This document shows, in pieces, positions 32,854-41,778 of a DNA stretch of 64,000 bases (positions within the stretch are counted from its first letter, which is position 1; every line of letters begins with the position of its first letter). The DNA is from JANWYT01 sp034437555 (lineage in GTDB: Bacteria > Chloroflexota > Anaerolineae > Aggregatilineales > Phototrophicaceae), in assembly GCA_034437555.1 (NCBI GenBank), contig DAOTTQ010000058.1, forward strand, positions 1-64,000, given 5' to 3'. The notes beneath the pieces were generated by a model that was not told where the DNA came from, did not search any database, and saw only the letters and a list, made by a program, of their open reading frames with translations. A program made the position numbers and the translations under genes.

Positions 32854-32935
32854 TTTTATATCCCCCAATCATTTGCCTTCCCTCACCTTTCGCGGTTTAA
32901 TTAAACAAACAACGCACAAAGAACAGGGACGAGTG

Positions 32936-33709
32936 ATGGCATTACCCCACATCATGAACATTGTCATTACAGGCACACCAAACTGGTCGTTTCTTTTAGT
33001 GCCTTTGCACCCCAGCATCGGGCGTTATTTGCTGACACAGAGCTTTGAGGGCTACGTGGACGCGCTGATTGAGCAACATGCCTCACTGATTATCGTGGAC
33101 GATGAATATTCTGAACACGAGTGGAAACAGTGGGTACACGCCCCCAAGTCTAACCCTGCTACACGGCGCATTCCCGTTATTTTGCTTACTGATGAACCTC
33201 ATATTGCCCAGAACGCCCACAAAGATGGCATAGATTTTGTGTACACGCGCCATGAATTTACTAAAGACCCGCTGCCTATCCTCAAAAAGCATGCACATAT
33301 CCTAGAGCCAGAGGTACAGCAGACGATTGCCAACGAATGCCAAGAAACTCTGCCAGAACGCGCCGCTGAAGCTATTGAGCTGTTTAACAAAGGGGAATAC
33401 TATACCCAACACGACCTCTTTGAGGCAGAATGGGCAGAAAGCACGCGCCCCGTCCGTGACCTATACCGCGCCATATTGCAAGTGGGCGTGGCATACTATC
33501 AAATAGAACGGGGCAATTATCGCGGGGCAATCAAAATGCTTCAGCGTAGCGCGCAGTGGTTCCACATCCTGCCCGATGAGTGCCAAAGCGTGAACGTGGC
33601 GCAACTGCGCGAAGATGCCTTTGCCGTGTTAAAAGAGCTACAACGCTTGGGCGAGGCGGGCTTTCATGAGTTTGACAAATCTCTCATTAAACCTGTGCAA
33701 AGGGTATAA
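32936..33709 (+). CDS. DUF309-domain protein with receiver-like N-terminus
   Basis: A 257-residue protein. Residues 1-115 look like a degenerate receiver or Rossmann-type domain (MNIVITGTPNWSFLLVPLHP, SLIIVDDEY, RRIPVILLTDEPHIAQNA). Residues 140-235 form a DUF309 domain: AAEAIELFNKGEYYTQHDLF, EAEWAESTRPVRDLYRAILQ, then YYQIERGNYRGAIKML. DUF309 is a helical metal-binding-like fold of unknown role. ATG 32936 is chosen because AGGGA lies six bases upstream; the longer open frame runs through the SRP RNA gene. A receiver-DUF309 fusion suggests signal-responsive behaviour. Confidence 0.8.
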   Translation: MALPHIMNIVITGTPNWSFLLVPLHPSIGRYLLTQSFEGYVDALIEQHASLIIVDDEYSEHEWKQWVHAPKSNPATRRIPVILLTDEPHIAQNAHKDGIDFVYTRHEFTKDPLPILKKHAHILEPEVQQTIANECQETLPERAAEAIELFNKGEYYTQHDLFEAEWAESTRPVRDLYRAILQVGVAYYQIERGNYRGAIKMLQRSAQWFHILPDECQSVNVAQLREDAFAVLKELQRLGEAGFHEFDKSLIKPVQRV

Positions 33710-33823
33710 GGCTTTTCGCGCTAACAGGGGTATTTTCACATCCCCTCTGCTAAGAATTGTGCGGATAAGGGGTTTAAGACTCCACAAATGACATAAAGTT
33801 TTTATAGAACAGGGAAAAATAAA

Positions 33824-35734
33824 ATGACACAAACGCTTATTTCTCATGCTTTTGTTTTACCCGATGAAAATTTTACCGAGTGGCTGAATGCGTTGCGCCC
33901 CTACACGCAAAAATTTGAGCGGGTTGCTATTGTGCGCTCACCACGCGGTAACGACCTTAATCGCTATCGCAATGTAACCACCGTCCGCGCCCCCCTAACG
34001 TGGAGCAATAATGACCCCCTCGCCCATATTCGGCGCATTTACCCTATAGTGGTCAGAGTGGACGTGATTAACGCCACCACCCCCCAACAAATGGCAACCG
34101 CCCTACAAACACGCATTGCCAATAACGACCGCTACGGCACAAAAACCACTTCGGCACACATCAATGACCGCTTTATTCTTGATTATCCTGTCGCGTATAG
34201 CCCCATTCGTATTGTGGATGCTTTTGAAGAAATCCCCTCTACCAGCGTGTCTTTAGGCATTACGCTCTTAAGTGCCAGTGGAGCAAAAGTACAAGCCAGC
34301 GTTGCAGGCAAAGTAAGCAAAGTGCAAACCAGTGTGGATGCCCTCAAAATTGGCGCATACGTGCAAATTAGCACCCCACATGCAGGCAAAACGTACACCG
34401 TCACATATGCCAACCTGACGGGCATTAAAGTAAAGCTCAATGACAATGTGGCGGTGGGCGCAGAAATTGGCGGTGCTGCTGGCGATAAAGTACGGTTGAT
34501 TTTACAAGAGAGTGGCGGCGGACAAAGCGGTTATGCTATGCCCAACATCGTTGACCCGTCCAAAAGCATGTACATTACTAATGTGCGCGTCCGCCCCTTA
34601 TTTAACAACGTGCGTGTGCGCTCTATCCCCTCGTTGGATGGCGAAATTCTGGGTTTGGCACAACCCTATGACCTGCTAGAAACCCTAGAAACACACGGGC
34701 GCACACTGGCAAAAGTGGGGCGCGGCGATATTTGGTTGCGCGTTAAGCTCCCGACAGGCAAAAGTGGCTATACGGCAGCGTGGCTGATTGAAGCCACCAT
34801 CAAATCACCGAGTCGCCTAACGGGCGTAAACCCTACAGGGGTCAACCTTGACCAATTACACCCACGCGGCAAGCCCCCCGCCAGCCGACTAGGTAAAATG
34901 GGATGGGTGCGCTTTGGCTACAATGTGTCTAATTTCAAAGGGTCTACCGACATTCAAGCCGCCTATAACCGCTATGCGCCCCTTGCCGAAAGCTATGTGA
35001 GGGCGGGCTATAAGGTGATGTTCACTACCAGCCATCAAACCTATGGTGAAGCCAATAACTTCCACACCCCTTGGCCCCAAATTAACGCCCAACAGTGGAC
35101 AACCATTATTGATAAATTTTCTGATTTGATGTATTTGATTGCGAGACAGTGGGCGGGCAAGGGCTTAATAGAGGCGTGGCAAGTGTGGAACGAACCCGAT
35201 GGCGATTTACGTGCCGAAGCGTCTGCCATCATGAAGCCCATCACCTACCGCGAGTTGCTGATGAAGTCTGTGCCAAAGATACGCGCGGGCGACCCCAACA
35301 TTTTAGTACTAACGGGCGGGCTAACCGGGACGCAAAGTGGCGACCAATACATCAAGGATGCACTAAAGAACTTGCCCCAAGATGCCATTCCGGACGGCAT
35401 TTCGATTCATCCCTATGGGCGTTCCCCGCGCGCCAACGACCCACTTGGACACTTTGGACACATCGACCAAGTGTTAGATGCTTATCTGGCAATTTTGCCC
35501 GGCAAGCCTGTTTGGATTACCGAATGGGGCGTTTTAGGTGCGCCAGGTGTTGCGTCCTCTGCCATTGGTGATTATGCCATGTCATTCATTGCCCACGTTA
35601 AAAAGAAATACGGCGATAAAGTGCCAAGCATGATTTGGTATGCGTGGGCAGAGGGGATGCACAACGGCTATGGCATTGTGGATAGTAACGAAAACGAGCG
35701 TCCAAGCCTAACCACGCGCTTCTTAAACGCCTAA
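33824..35734 (+). CDS. SH3-domain protein with clan GH-A glycoside hydrolase-like domain
   Basis: A 636-residue modular protein. The first 120 residues are unrecognised. Residues 140-220 (LSASGAKVQASVAGKVSKVQ, KIGAYVQISTPHAGKTYTVT) look like a LysM/M23-type barrel. An SH3-type segment (NVRVRSIPSLDGEILGLAQP, near 265) comes next. The C-terminal 270 residues form a TIM-barrel hydrolase with acid/base WNEPDG (near 452) and nucleophile WITEWG (near 564), the clan GH-A pair (GH5/GH39/GH42 style). No signal peptide is seen, although the domains suggest a cell-wall target. Substrate is unknown. Confidence 0.78.
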   Translation: MTQTLISHAFVLPDENFTEWLNALRPYTQKFERVAIVRSPRGNDLNRYRNVTTVRAPLTWSNNDPLAHIRRIYPIVVRVDVINATTPQQMATALQTRIANNDRYGTKTTSAHINDRFILDYPVAYSPIRIVDAFEEIPSTSVSLGITLLSASGAKVQASVAGKVSKVQTSVDALKIGAYVQISTPHAGKTYTVTYANLTGIKVKLNDNVAVGAEIGGAAGDKVRLILQESGGGQSGYAMPNIVDPSKSMYITNVRVRPLFNNVRVRSIPSLDGEILGLAQPYDLLETLETHGRTLAKVGRGDIWLRVKLPTGKSGYTAAWLIEATIKSPSRLTGVNPTGVNLDQLHPRGKPPASRLGKMGWVRFGYNVSNFKGSTDIQAAYNRYAPLAESYVRAGYKVMFTTSHQTYGEANNFHTPWPQINAQQWTTIIDKFSDLMYLIARQWAGKGLIEAWQVWNEPDGDLRAEASAIMKPITYRELLMKSVPKIRAGDPNILVLTGGLTGTQSGDQYIKDALKNLPQDAIPDGISIHPYGRSPRANDPLGHFGHIDQVLDAYLAILPGKPVWITEWGVLGAPGVASSAIGDYAMSFIAHVKKKYGDKVPSMIWYAWAEGMHNGYGIVDSNENERPSLTTRFLNA

Positions 35735-36339
35735 TGACCACGCATCTGACGCTGTTTTACACGCACCGCCTACAGGGTGACCTTGCGCTTTTGCCCCGCT
35801 TGTATACGTTTTTAGAACGCTTACGGCAGGGGCAAGGTGCGTCCCTCTTGGTAGATTTAGGGGAATCTTGCACGCCCTCACAATGGCATTGCACCGCAAC
35901 ACAGGGGCGCAGTAGCATTATCGTCTTAGATGGCATGGGCTATCACGCAGTCAATGTAGAGGGCATCTTGGATGCGCCTAGCCGTAGTAAGCTGGTGGGC
36001 ATTACAACGGTCGCGCTGATTCATCAGGGGGGGGCGTGGCGGTATGATGTGCCGCCTGTGCGTGATGAGGGCATAGTGATTTCGCTTAAACCTTCGCCTG
36101 CGTTGCGCTTGTGTGTGGTGCTTTCACCTGCGGATAGCACACGACTAGAGGAGGGTTGCCTGTATTTACAGGGCATTGAGGGAGGGCAAGTGGGGGCAGT
36201 GCGCGTAAACATTGATGAGGCACGCCTAGAATCGTTCACGGTTCACGATTTACCCGCTACAATTCCTGCCCACCCCATCATTAGCGCGTCCATTGAATTT
36301 GTGGAAGACGAGGCACGCCACGCCCAAAACCGCCCATAG
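35734..36339 (+). CDS. Protein of unknown function, coupled to the GH-A gene
   Basis: A 201-residue protein whose ATG overlaps the previous TAA as TAATG, so the two are translated together. The start (LTLFYTHRLQGDLALLPRLY, then ASLLVDLGESC) resembles the first strands of metallophosphatase-like folds, but no metal motif such as GDxxD or GNH[DE] is present. VSLKPSPALRLCVVLSPAD and a late VEFVEDEARH are further landmarks. It probably assists the preceding hydrolase; nothing firmer can be said. Confidence 0.6.
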   Translation: MTTHLTLFYTHRLQGDLALLPRLYTFLERLRQGQGASLLVDLGESCTPSQWHCTATQGRSSIIVLDGMGYHAVNVEGILDAPSRSKLVGITTVALIHQGGAWRYDVPPVRDEGIVISLKPSPALRLCVVLSPADSTRLEEGCLYLQGIEGGQVGAVRVNIDEARLESFTVHDLPATIPAHPIISASIEFVEDEARHAQNRP

Positions 36340-36364
36340 AGATTTTACACCTGTTTTTTATTGT

Positions 36365-36388
36365 AGGGCGAGGTAAATCGCCCTTTTT
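36365..36388 (+). terminator. Rho-independent terminator
   Basis: AGGGCGA and TCGCCCT enclose a six-base loop and run into a five-base T tract. It lies 26 bases after the stop of the gene at 35734-36339. Confidence 0.85.
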
Positions 36389-36413
36389 CTGTGGTTTTTA
36401 GGGGTATTAGGCG

Positions 36414-36860
36414 TTAGGTATAGCTGGCGGGGTTGCCTTGGCTACCCTTTTTGCCGTCGGGCCAAATGGTGTTTTCGTTAAACTTAACGCCCGTCACATT
36501 TGCGCCTGTTAGCGTGGCTTGTGATAAATTTGCACCGCTTAAATCGGCTTGTGACAGGTTTGCCCCTGTTAGGCGTGTGCCTTGTAGGTTCGCACCCTGC
36601 AAATTGGCAACGGTTAGGTTTGCGCCGTTAAGGTCGGCAAAGGGCAATTGGCACACCGATAAGTTTGCGCCGGTAAGGTTACAAGAGCGCAAAATAGCTT
36701 CTTGCATATTGGATGCGCTAATGTTTGCGCCACGCAAATTTGCGCCTTCAAGGTCTAAACGTGACATATTCAGCGCAGACAAATCGACCCCTGCCAAACG
36801 GGGCTTTACGCCCCCCGAAACAAGTGCCAACACCAGTTCTTTACGGGTAATTTCAGCCAT
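36414..36860 (-). CDS. Pentapeptide repeat protein
   Basis: A 148-residue protein with about 20 tandem pentapeptides of the A(D/N)LXX type, for example ANLRGANISASNMQEAIL and ANLSQADLSGANLSQATL, forming a right-handed quadrilateral beta-helix. ATG 36860 has AAGGAG nine bases upstream and overlaps the end of the epimerase gene by eight bases, so translation is coupled. Some relatives (Qnr, MfpA) mimic DNA and protect gyrase; most have unknown roles. No fluoroquinolone context is visible. Confidence 0.9.
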   Translation of the reverse strand: MAEITRKELVLALVSGGVKPRLAGVDLSALNMSRLDLEGANLRGANISASNMQEAILRSCNLTGANLSVCQLPFADLNGANLTVANLQGANLQGTRLTGANLSQADLSGANLSQATLTGANVTGVKFNENTIWPDGKKGSQGNPASYT

Positions 36861-37830
36861 TTGCAAGTTCTCCTTGGTAATAAGCAATGATTTGGTCGAT
36901 AGTTTCATTAAGAGGCGTGGTGGGTTTCCAGCCTGTGTACTTCGCAATTTTTTCAATGCTCGGCACACGCCGTCTAAAGTCCTCAAAGCCTGGCGCGTAT
37001 GCTTCATCGTAGGGGATGTACTTAATCTCGGATGCGCTGTCTGCCCGTTCTATCACGCGCTCCGCCAGTCCCTTGATGCTAATTTCCTCGTCACTCCCAA
37101 TGTTAAAAAGTTGCCCAATCGCCTCGTCATTTTCACCCAAGCGGTGAATGGCATCCACTACATCAAACACATTGCCAAAACAGCGCGATTGGTCACCGTC
37201 ACCGTACACTTGTACGGGTTCGTTGCGTAATGCCCACTTTACAAAGCGTGGAAGCACCATACCATACTGCCCTTGTTGGCGAGGTCCCACCGTGTTAAAC
37301 AGCCTAAACAACACCACAGGCAAGCCCACTTCTTGATAATACGCAAACGACAAAAATTCGTCTACGGCTTTAGAGGCAGCATAGCTCCAACGGCTTTTGG
37401 CTGTGGGACCCACAAGGCTATCATCATCTTCTCTAAATGGAAAAGAAACGCCCTTGCCGTACACTTCGGACGTAGAAGCCACCAAGATTTTCTTGCGATA
37501 GCGTCGGGCGGTTTGCAACATCACTTCTGTGCCACCAATATTCACTTCAATGGTGTTGATGGGTTCACTGATAATTTTTTGTACGCCCACCGCCGCCGCC
37601 AAGTGATACACCACATCACAATCGCTTACCAAGCGGTCTACTACGCCGATATTGCGAATGTCCTCAATGGCAAAGTGAAAGTTGGGGTTCTTGGTCAGAG
37701 GTTCTATATTCCTAAAATGTCCTGTTGACAGGTCATCTATCACCATCACCTGATAGCCCTGATTTAGAAGATAATCCGAGAGGTGGCTTCCGATGAAACC
37801 CGCGCCCCCTGTAATGAGTGCCTTTGGCAT
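36853..37830 (-). CDS. NAD-dependent sugar epimerase/dehydratase (SDR family)
   Basis: An extended SDR enzyme of 325 residues. It has the NAD motif ITGGAGFIGSHL (about 6-17), the catalytic Ser/Tyr-Lys set in VASTSEVYGKG and YAASKAVDEF (YxxxK), and HLAAAVGV. It resembles UDP-glucuronate decarboxylases and UDP-glucose 4-epimerases, which act on nucleotide sugars for surface polysaccharides. ATG 37830 is chosen because AAAGGA lies upstream and it begins directly at the NAD-binding strand; the frame continues back to 37995 without coding character. It belongs to a leftward run with the HEAT/zinc-ribbon and pentapeptide genes. Confidence 0.9.
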   Translation of the reverse strand: MPKALITGGAGFIGSHLSDYLLNQGYQVMVIDDLSTGHFRNIEPLTKNPNFHFAIEDIRNIGVVDRLVSDCDVVYHLAAAVGVQKIISEPINTIEVNIGGTEVMLQTARRYRKKILVASTSEVYGKGVSFPFREDDDSLVGPTAKSRWSYAASKAVDEFLSFAYYQEVGLPVVLFRLFNTVGPRQQGQYGMVLPRFVKWALRNEPVQVYGDGDQSRCFGNVFDVVDAIHRLGENDEAIGQLFNIGSDEEISIKGLAERVIERADSASEIKYIPYDEAYAPGFEDFRRRVPSIEKIAKYTGWKPTTPLNETIDQIIAYYQGELANG

Positions 37831-37858
37831 GTTGTTGGTGTCCTTTGTGTGCGTCTTG

Positions 37859-38224
37859 TTATTTATAGGGGCAATTGTCGTGGGGGCAAACGCTACCGTC
37901 GGCAATGGCTTCGGGCTTGTTGCACACCTTACACAGCGTAATGGCAACCGCCGCCGACTTATCGCCTGTTTCTTTGACAATACGGGCTTGCTCACGGGCT
38001 TTACGGCTAAAACGGCTTAGGGACTGCATCACTGCCATAATCACGCTGGGGTGCATATCCAACAAGGCTTGGTTAAGTGCTTTGTGGGCTATTTGATATT
38101 CTTCGTCAGATAGTTGTTTTACATATTCGCCCAGCATTTGCGCCGCTTCGCTTCTTACCGCAGGGTCGGGGTTATTTGCCAAATGATGTAGCACATCCTC
38201 AAGAGTCGTTTCGTTGTCGCTCAT
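37859..38224 (-). CDS. Small HEAT-like protein with C-terminal zinc ribbon
   Basis: A 121-residue protein. The first 70 residues contain HEAT-like helices (LANNPDPAVRSEAAQMLGEY, DMHPSVIMAVMQSLSRFS). The end has a CKVC pair and CPHDNCPYK, which together look like a four-Cys zinc ribbon (about 99-119). A role as adaptor or nucleic-acid-linked factor is plausible but not shown. It lies 31 bases after the M42 peptidase gene and 28 bases before the epimerase, so it is in the same transcription unit. Confidence 0.75.
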   Translation of the reverse strand: MSDNETTLEDVLHHLANNPDPAVRSEAAQMLGEYVKQLSDEEYQIAHKALNQALLDMHPSVIMAVMQSLSRFSRKAREQARIVKETGDKSAAVAITLCKVCNKPEAIADGSVCPHDNCPYK

Positions 38225-38255
38225 GTGCTTTGTTGCCCCTCTTGCCCGTATACTT

Positions 38256-39311
38256 TTATACGGCTAAATTTTCGATGAAGGTTTCGTCCAATGTGACGAT
38301 AAACTGTGCCAGTAGTCTCGCCATGCGGTCAATGTCGCGTGGGTCGCAGGTTTCGTTTTGGCTGTGCATATTGCGAAGGGGGAGGCTTAATAACGCCGTA
38401 GGAATACCCTCACGCGCCACCTGTATCGCCCATGCGTCCGTGCCTGTATGTGCCACAATTGGCTCTACTTGATACTTAATTTCGTTCTTTTTAGCACACG
38501 CCACCAACGCATCAAAGAGCTTGGGATGAATGTTGTTGCCCAGTGCAATGCTCGCGCCACCGCCCAATTCAAGCTGGCTTTCGATAGGGACACCACTTTG
38601 GGTAGCAAAGCCCACATCCAGCGCAATCGCAAGGTCGGGGTTAAGGCGTTGTGCGGATGTTTGCGCCCCATACAAGCCATTTTCTTCTTGGATGGTTGCC
38701 ACAGCGTACACATCCCATGAATGCTGTGCATTTTGCAGGTAATGCAGGCACGCCGTCATTGCCGTTACACAGGCGCGGTCATCAAAGGCTTTGCCCACCA
38801 GCAAGCCCCCCTGTAGTTCAATCAGTTCAACATCAGGGGTAATAAAGTCACCAATGCGTACCAAGCGCGTTACTTCGTCATGGGGCAAGCCCACATCTAC
38901 CACCAATTGCTCAAAGGTAGGGTAAATGTTGGACTTGGCTTCGTCTAGCAGATGCGGCGGGGTGGCAGCGACAACGCCCTTAATGGGACGTTTACCATGC
39001 ACAATGACGGGCTTTGCCAATAACACGCGATTATCCATGCCAGCCACACGATACACCAGCAAAAAGCCGTCCACAATGTCGCGTACCATCAAGCCAATTT
39101 CGTCCATGTGGGCAGCCAGCATAATTTTTCGCCCTTTAGGGTTGGGGCGCGTGGCGCGTTTAATGCCAATAAAACTGCCTAAGCCGTCTTGGTCGGTTTC
39201 GTCTACAATGCCCGCCCATGCGTCACGAAGGACGGCTTGCACAGGGGCTTCATGCCCACTAACCGCGTGGGTTTCTGAGAGTGTTTTAAGGTGTGTTTTA
39301 ATGTCGAACAA
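38256..39311 (-). CDS. M42-family aminopeptidase
   Basis: A 351-residue cobalt/zinc aminopeptidase of the FrvX/PepA-like M42 family. Metal and catalytic residues are visible: AAHMDEIG (His), KAFDDRACV (Asp), ATIQEENGLYGA (Glu-Glu), IALDVGFA (Asp) and IVAHTGTDAW (His). M42 enzymes form dodecameric shells that degrade peptides released by proteases. TTG 39311, beginning LFDIKTHL, is chosen because GAGGA lies eight bases upstream; GTG 39326 is in frame but lacks a ribosome site. It precedes the HEAT/zinc-ribbon gene. Confidence 0.9.
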   Translation of the reverse strand: MFDIKTHLKTLSETHAVSGHEAPVQAVLRDAWAGIVDETDQDGLGSFIGIKRATRPNPKGRKIMLAAHMDEIGLMVRDIVDGFLLVYRVAGMDNRVLLAKPVIVHGKRPIKGVVAATPPHLLDEAKSNIYPTFEQLVVDVGLPHDEVTRLVRIGDFITPDVELIELQGGLLVGKAFDDRACVTAMTACLHYLQNAQHSWDVYAVATIQEENGLYGAQTSAQRLNPDLAIALDVGFATQSGVPIESQLELGGGASIALGNNIHPKLFDALVACAKKNEIKYQVEPIVAHTGTDAWAIQVAREGIPTALLSLPLRNMHSQNETCDPRDIDRMARLLAQFIVTLDETFIENLAV

Positions 39312-39399
39312 GGAAGTTATCCTCACGTTTCGTCTGGTATGAGCGTTATTTTAACACAAGTTTGGGCAAGTCACAGGTAAACGCGCCCAATGGAACATT

Positions 39400-40626
39400 C
39401 TAGCCCTCTAGCGTAATCACCAAGTCCTTCTTAAAGGGTGTAATGCTTACTAATTCGCCACTCTCACTGATGATAAAGCTATCTTCTACGCGCACCCCAA
39501 AGCCTTGTTGGGGGTAGTATAAGCCGGGTTCTATCGTGATAAAGTTGCCCACTTGAAACACATCATCACGGCGTAGGTGGTGCATAGAGGGGGCTTCGTG
39601 GATGTTTAAGCCCACACCATGCCCAAGGCTATGCACATAGCCCTCTGTCGGGTTGGAGGTGCTTCTAGCAGTGGGGTGTCCTTTGGCTTCAAAGCTATCT
39701 AGGACGGCTTCTTGTAACGCATACGTAGGCTTACCCAGCGCGTAAGTTTCTAGCGCAATGTTGAAGGCTTCCATGACATCGTCATAGGCGCGTTGCACTT
39801 GGGGGGGCGCATAACCAATACACCATGTGCGCGTCATATCATGATGATACCCACCACCCATTTCACGGGGGAATAGGTCAAACACAATCGCTTGCCCTTC
39901 TTTAAGGGCTTCGTTATCTTCGCCACGACTATGAGGGAATCCGCCGTCGCGCCCCTGTGCAAATATCATGCCCGTGTCCTCTAGCCCGCGTTCCATCAGT
40001 TCACGGCGAATAAGGCGTTTTACTGTGCCAATGGTCACGGCTTCACCTTCACTATTTACCAATGTACCCTCTTGGATACGTTGTGAGGCAATAAACGACC
40101 ACGCTAACGCAGCAACTTCATTAGTTTTTTCGGCTACTGTGCGAATACGGTCAATTTCTTGGGGGTCTTTGGTCAAATAGGCTTCCTGAAAAAGGGTCGG
40201 GTTGCCACTCTCACCCAAAAGATCGTATTGCGGAAAGGTGCTTTTTAGACGTTCAACCAGCTCTAAATAGACGTTGATTGCGCCCACGCCATAAATGCCC
40301 ACACGCCCCTCATGAACGCCCGCATCTGCTAGAATGTTGCCCCATAAGCGTACGGTGGCTTCTTCCATTGGGTACTCTTGGATGAGGTCAAAATAGCCCA
40401 CATCGCCATAGGTTTTACACGCATAGCCGCTTTTATTGGCTTCTTCTATTTCCATACCATTCACATAGAGGCGCACGTCATCGCCTGCTTTTTTAACAAT
40501 AAAGCCTCCCGTGATGTGTGCGCCATTGCTCATATAATCACGGACATCGCTATAGCTTTCATCGCCTGCTACTACAATGGCACTCAGTTGGCGCTTTTGC
40601 ATTAAACGGTCTAGGTCTGCTTTCAT
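39400..40626 (-). CDS. M24-family metallopeptidase (Xaa-Pro aminopeptidase-like)
   Basis: A 408-residue pita-bread peptidase. The C-terminal half holds all five metal ligands: IVFDLFPREMGGGYHHDMTR (two Asp), SLGHGVGLNIHE (His), ITIEPGLY (Glu) and VRVEDSF (Glu). The N-terminal half is a creatinase-like domain. It may cleave Xaa-Pro bonds or be a proline dipeptidase; the precise substrate is uncertain. ATG 40626 is chosen because the protein then begins at the normal N-terminus, although the ribosome site (GGAAGG) is rather distant. The next gene leftward is the M42 peptidase, consistent with joint peptide turnover. Confidence 0.9.
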   Translation of the reverse strand: MKADLDRLMQKRQLSAIVVAGDESYSDVRDYMSNGAHITGGFIVKKAGDDVRLYVNGMEIEEANKSGYACKTYGDVGYFDLIQEYPMEEATVRLWGNILADAGVHEGRVGIYGVGAINVYLELVERLKSTFPQYDLLGESGNPTLFQEAYLTKDPQEIDRIRTVAEKTNEVAALAWSFIASQRIQEGTLVNSEGEAVTIGTVKRLIRRELMERGLEDTGMIFAQGRDGGFPHSRGEDNEALKEGQAIVFDLFPREMGGGYHHDMTRTWCIGYAPPQVQRAYDDVMEAFNIALETYALGKPTYALQEAVLDSFEAKGHPTARSTSNPTEGYVHSLGHGVGLNIHEAPSMHHLRRDDVFQVGNFITIEPGLYYPQQGFGVRVEDSFIISESGELVSITPFKKDLVITLEG

Positions 40627-40732
40627 AGGGTGTTTGTGCCTTCCAAAATAAAGTGATTCTCTAAAATAAGCTCTCATAACATCATAACATAAAAGCAATG
40701 TAGCACTCTATAAGAGGTCGTGGTGATGCCCC

Positions 40733-41662
40733 TTATTGGGGATAATTGAGTTGTAGCGATGGCACAAGCCCACGCAACATTAGCGCACGGTACAGCCGAT
40801 ACAGCGCAGGCACACGGCGCAACGCCACATACACTCGCCACCGCCATAACGCGCTTGCTCCCCATAGCCAGCTTTGAACGGGCGTAGGCAACATCTCTTC
40901 AGAAATGCCCCAATCACGCCATAACTGCCGTAAGCTAGGCGGATGCACAGGCACAAGTTCTTGCCATGTTTGTGACAGTAAGAGTGCGGTCGCAAACTCT
41001 AAGTCTTGGCGCAAGCTACCCGTACCGCTTAAGTTGCCTTCGTGCTGATAAAATGTGCCACCCACCACTTCGCTTGTGGTGTAGCGCATGTGGGGCAAGG
41101 CGCGGATGCTCCATTCATAATCCCCTGCAATGCGATAGCGTTCATCAAACGCGCCTGCTTGTTCATACAGCGTGCGAGACATCACCCAAAAAGGACAAAG
41201 CCCCGTTTTTCGCCCAACGTTGCCGTTGGGGTGCAGGCGTGGCTTTTGCAGTGTAATGCCTATGTGGGTTTGTAGCCCATAATTAAATTCCACCATCGTA
41301 TAGCCTAGTTCTAGCAGGCGCACCCCTTCAATGAGGCTTTCGGGGGTGTGGTTGTCGTCTACGTTCCACACGGTTAGATAGGGCGCGTTAGTGGCAAGAA
41401 AACCCCTATTCCATGACGCATACAGGCTTTCACGGGCGACATCATGGCGCGTCAACGTAACCTGCGAAAGAGGCGCAAGCGTGGCTTTGAGCTGTGTTAA
41501 AAGCGCGCCCTCTTTGGGCGTGGGGTCATTGGCAATAATCACCACTTCTGCCCTAAAGTTAAGCGCGTTTAGGGCGGCACGTAAGCGCGTCGCATAGGCG
41601 GGCAAAAATGCCTCTGCGCGATAAGTGGATGTTACAATTGCCAATATCGGGTTTTCTATCAT
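40733..41662 (-). CDS. GT2-family glycosyltransferase
   Basis: A 309-residue GT-A enzyme beginning MIENPILAIVTSTYRAEAFL, with VVIIANDPTPKEG (about 48-60) and the metal-binding VWNVDDNHTPESL (about 106-118) in DXD position. Later FDERYRIAGDYEWSIRA fits the acceptor side of GT2 enzymes. It lacks membrane helices, unlike the ArnC-like gene at 12183. ATG 41662 is chosen because AGGGG lies upstream; the open frame extends to 41692. It probably acts in surface glycan assembly. Sugar and acceptor are unknown. Confidence 0.86.
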   Translation of the reverse strand: MIENPILAIVTSTYRAEAFLPAYATRLRAALNALNFRAEVVIIANDPTPKEGALLTQLKATLAPLSQVTLTRHDVARESLYASWNRGFLATNAPYLTVWNVDDNHTPESLIEGVRLLELGYTMVEFNYGLQTHIGITLQKPRLHPNGNVGRKTGLCPFWVMSRTLYEQAGAFDERYRIAGDYEWSIRALPHMRYTTSEVVGGTFYQHEGNLSGTGSLRQDLEFATALLLSQTWQELVPVHPPSLRQLWRDWGISEEMLPTPVQSWLWGASALWRWRVYVALRRVPALYRLYRALMLRGLVPSLQLNYPQ

Positions 41663-41778
41663 GCCTAGCCCCTGAATGAGAAAGATTATCACGCGCTCTT
41701 AAGATGAGCGTTAGGAATTATAGCGCAGTGTACCCTATAATAAAGGTATTACACCTAACCAACCCATAAGGCAAGCCC

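Noticed and set aside
32774..32935. N-terminal extension of the DUF309 protein
   Set aside because: It reads through the SRP RNA and its T tract; the start at 32936 has a ribosome site.
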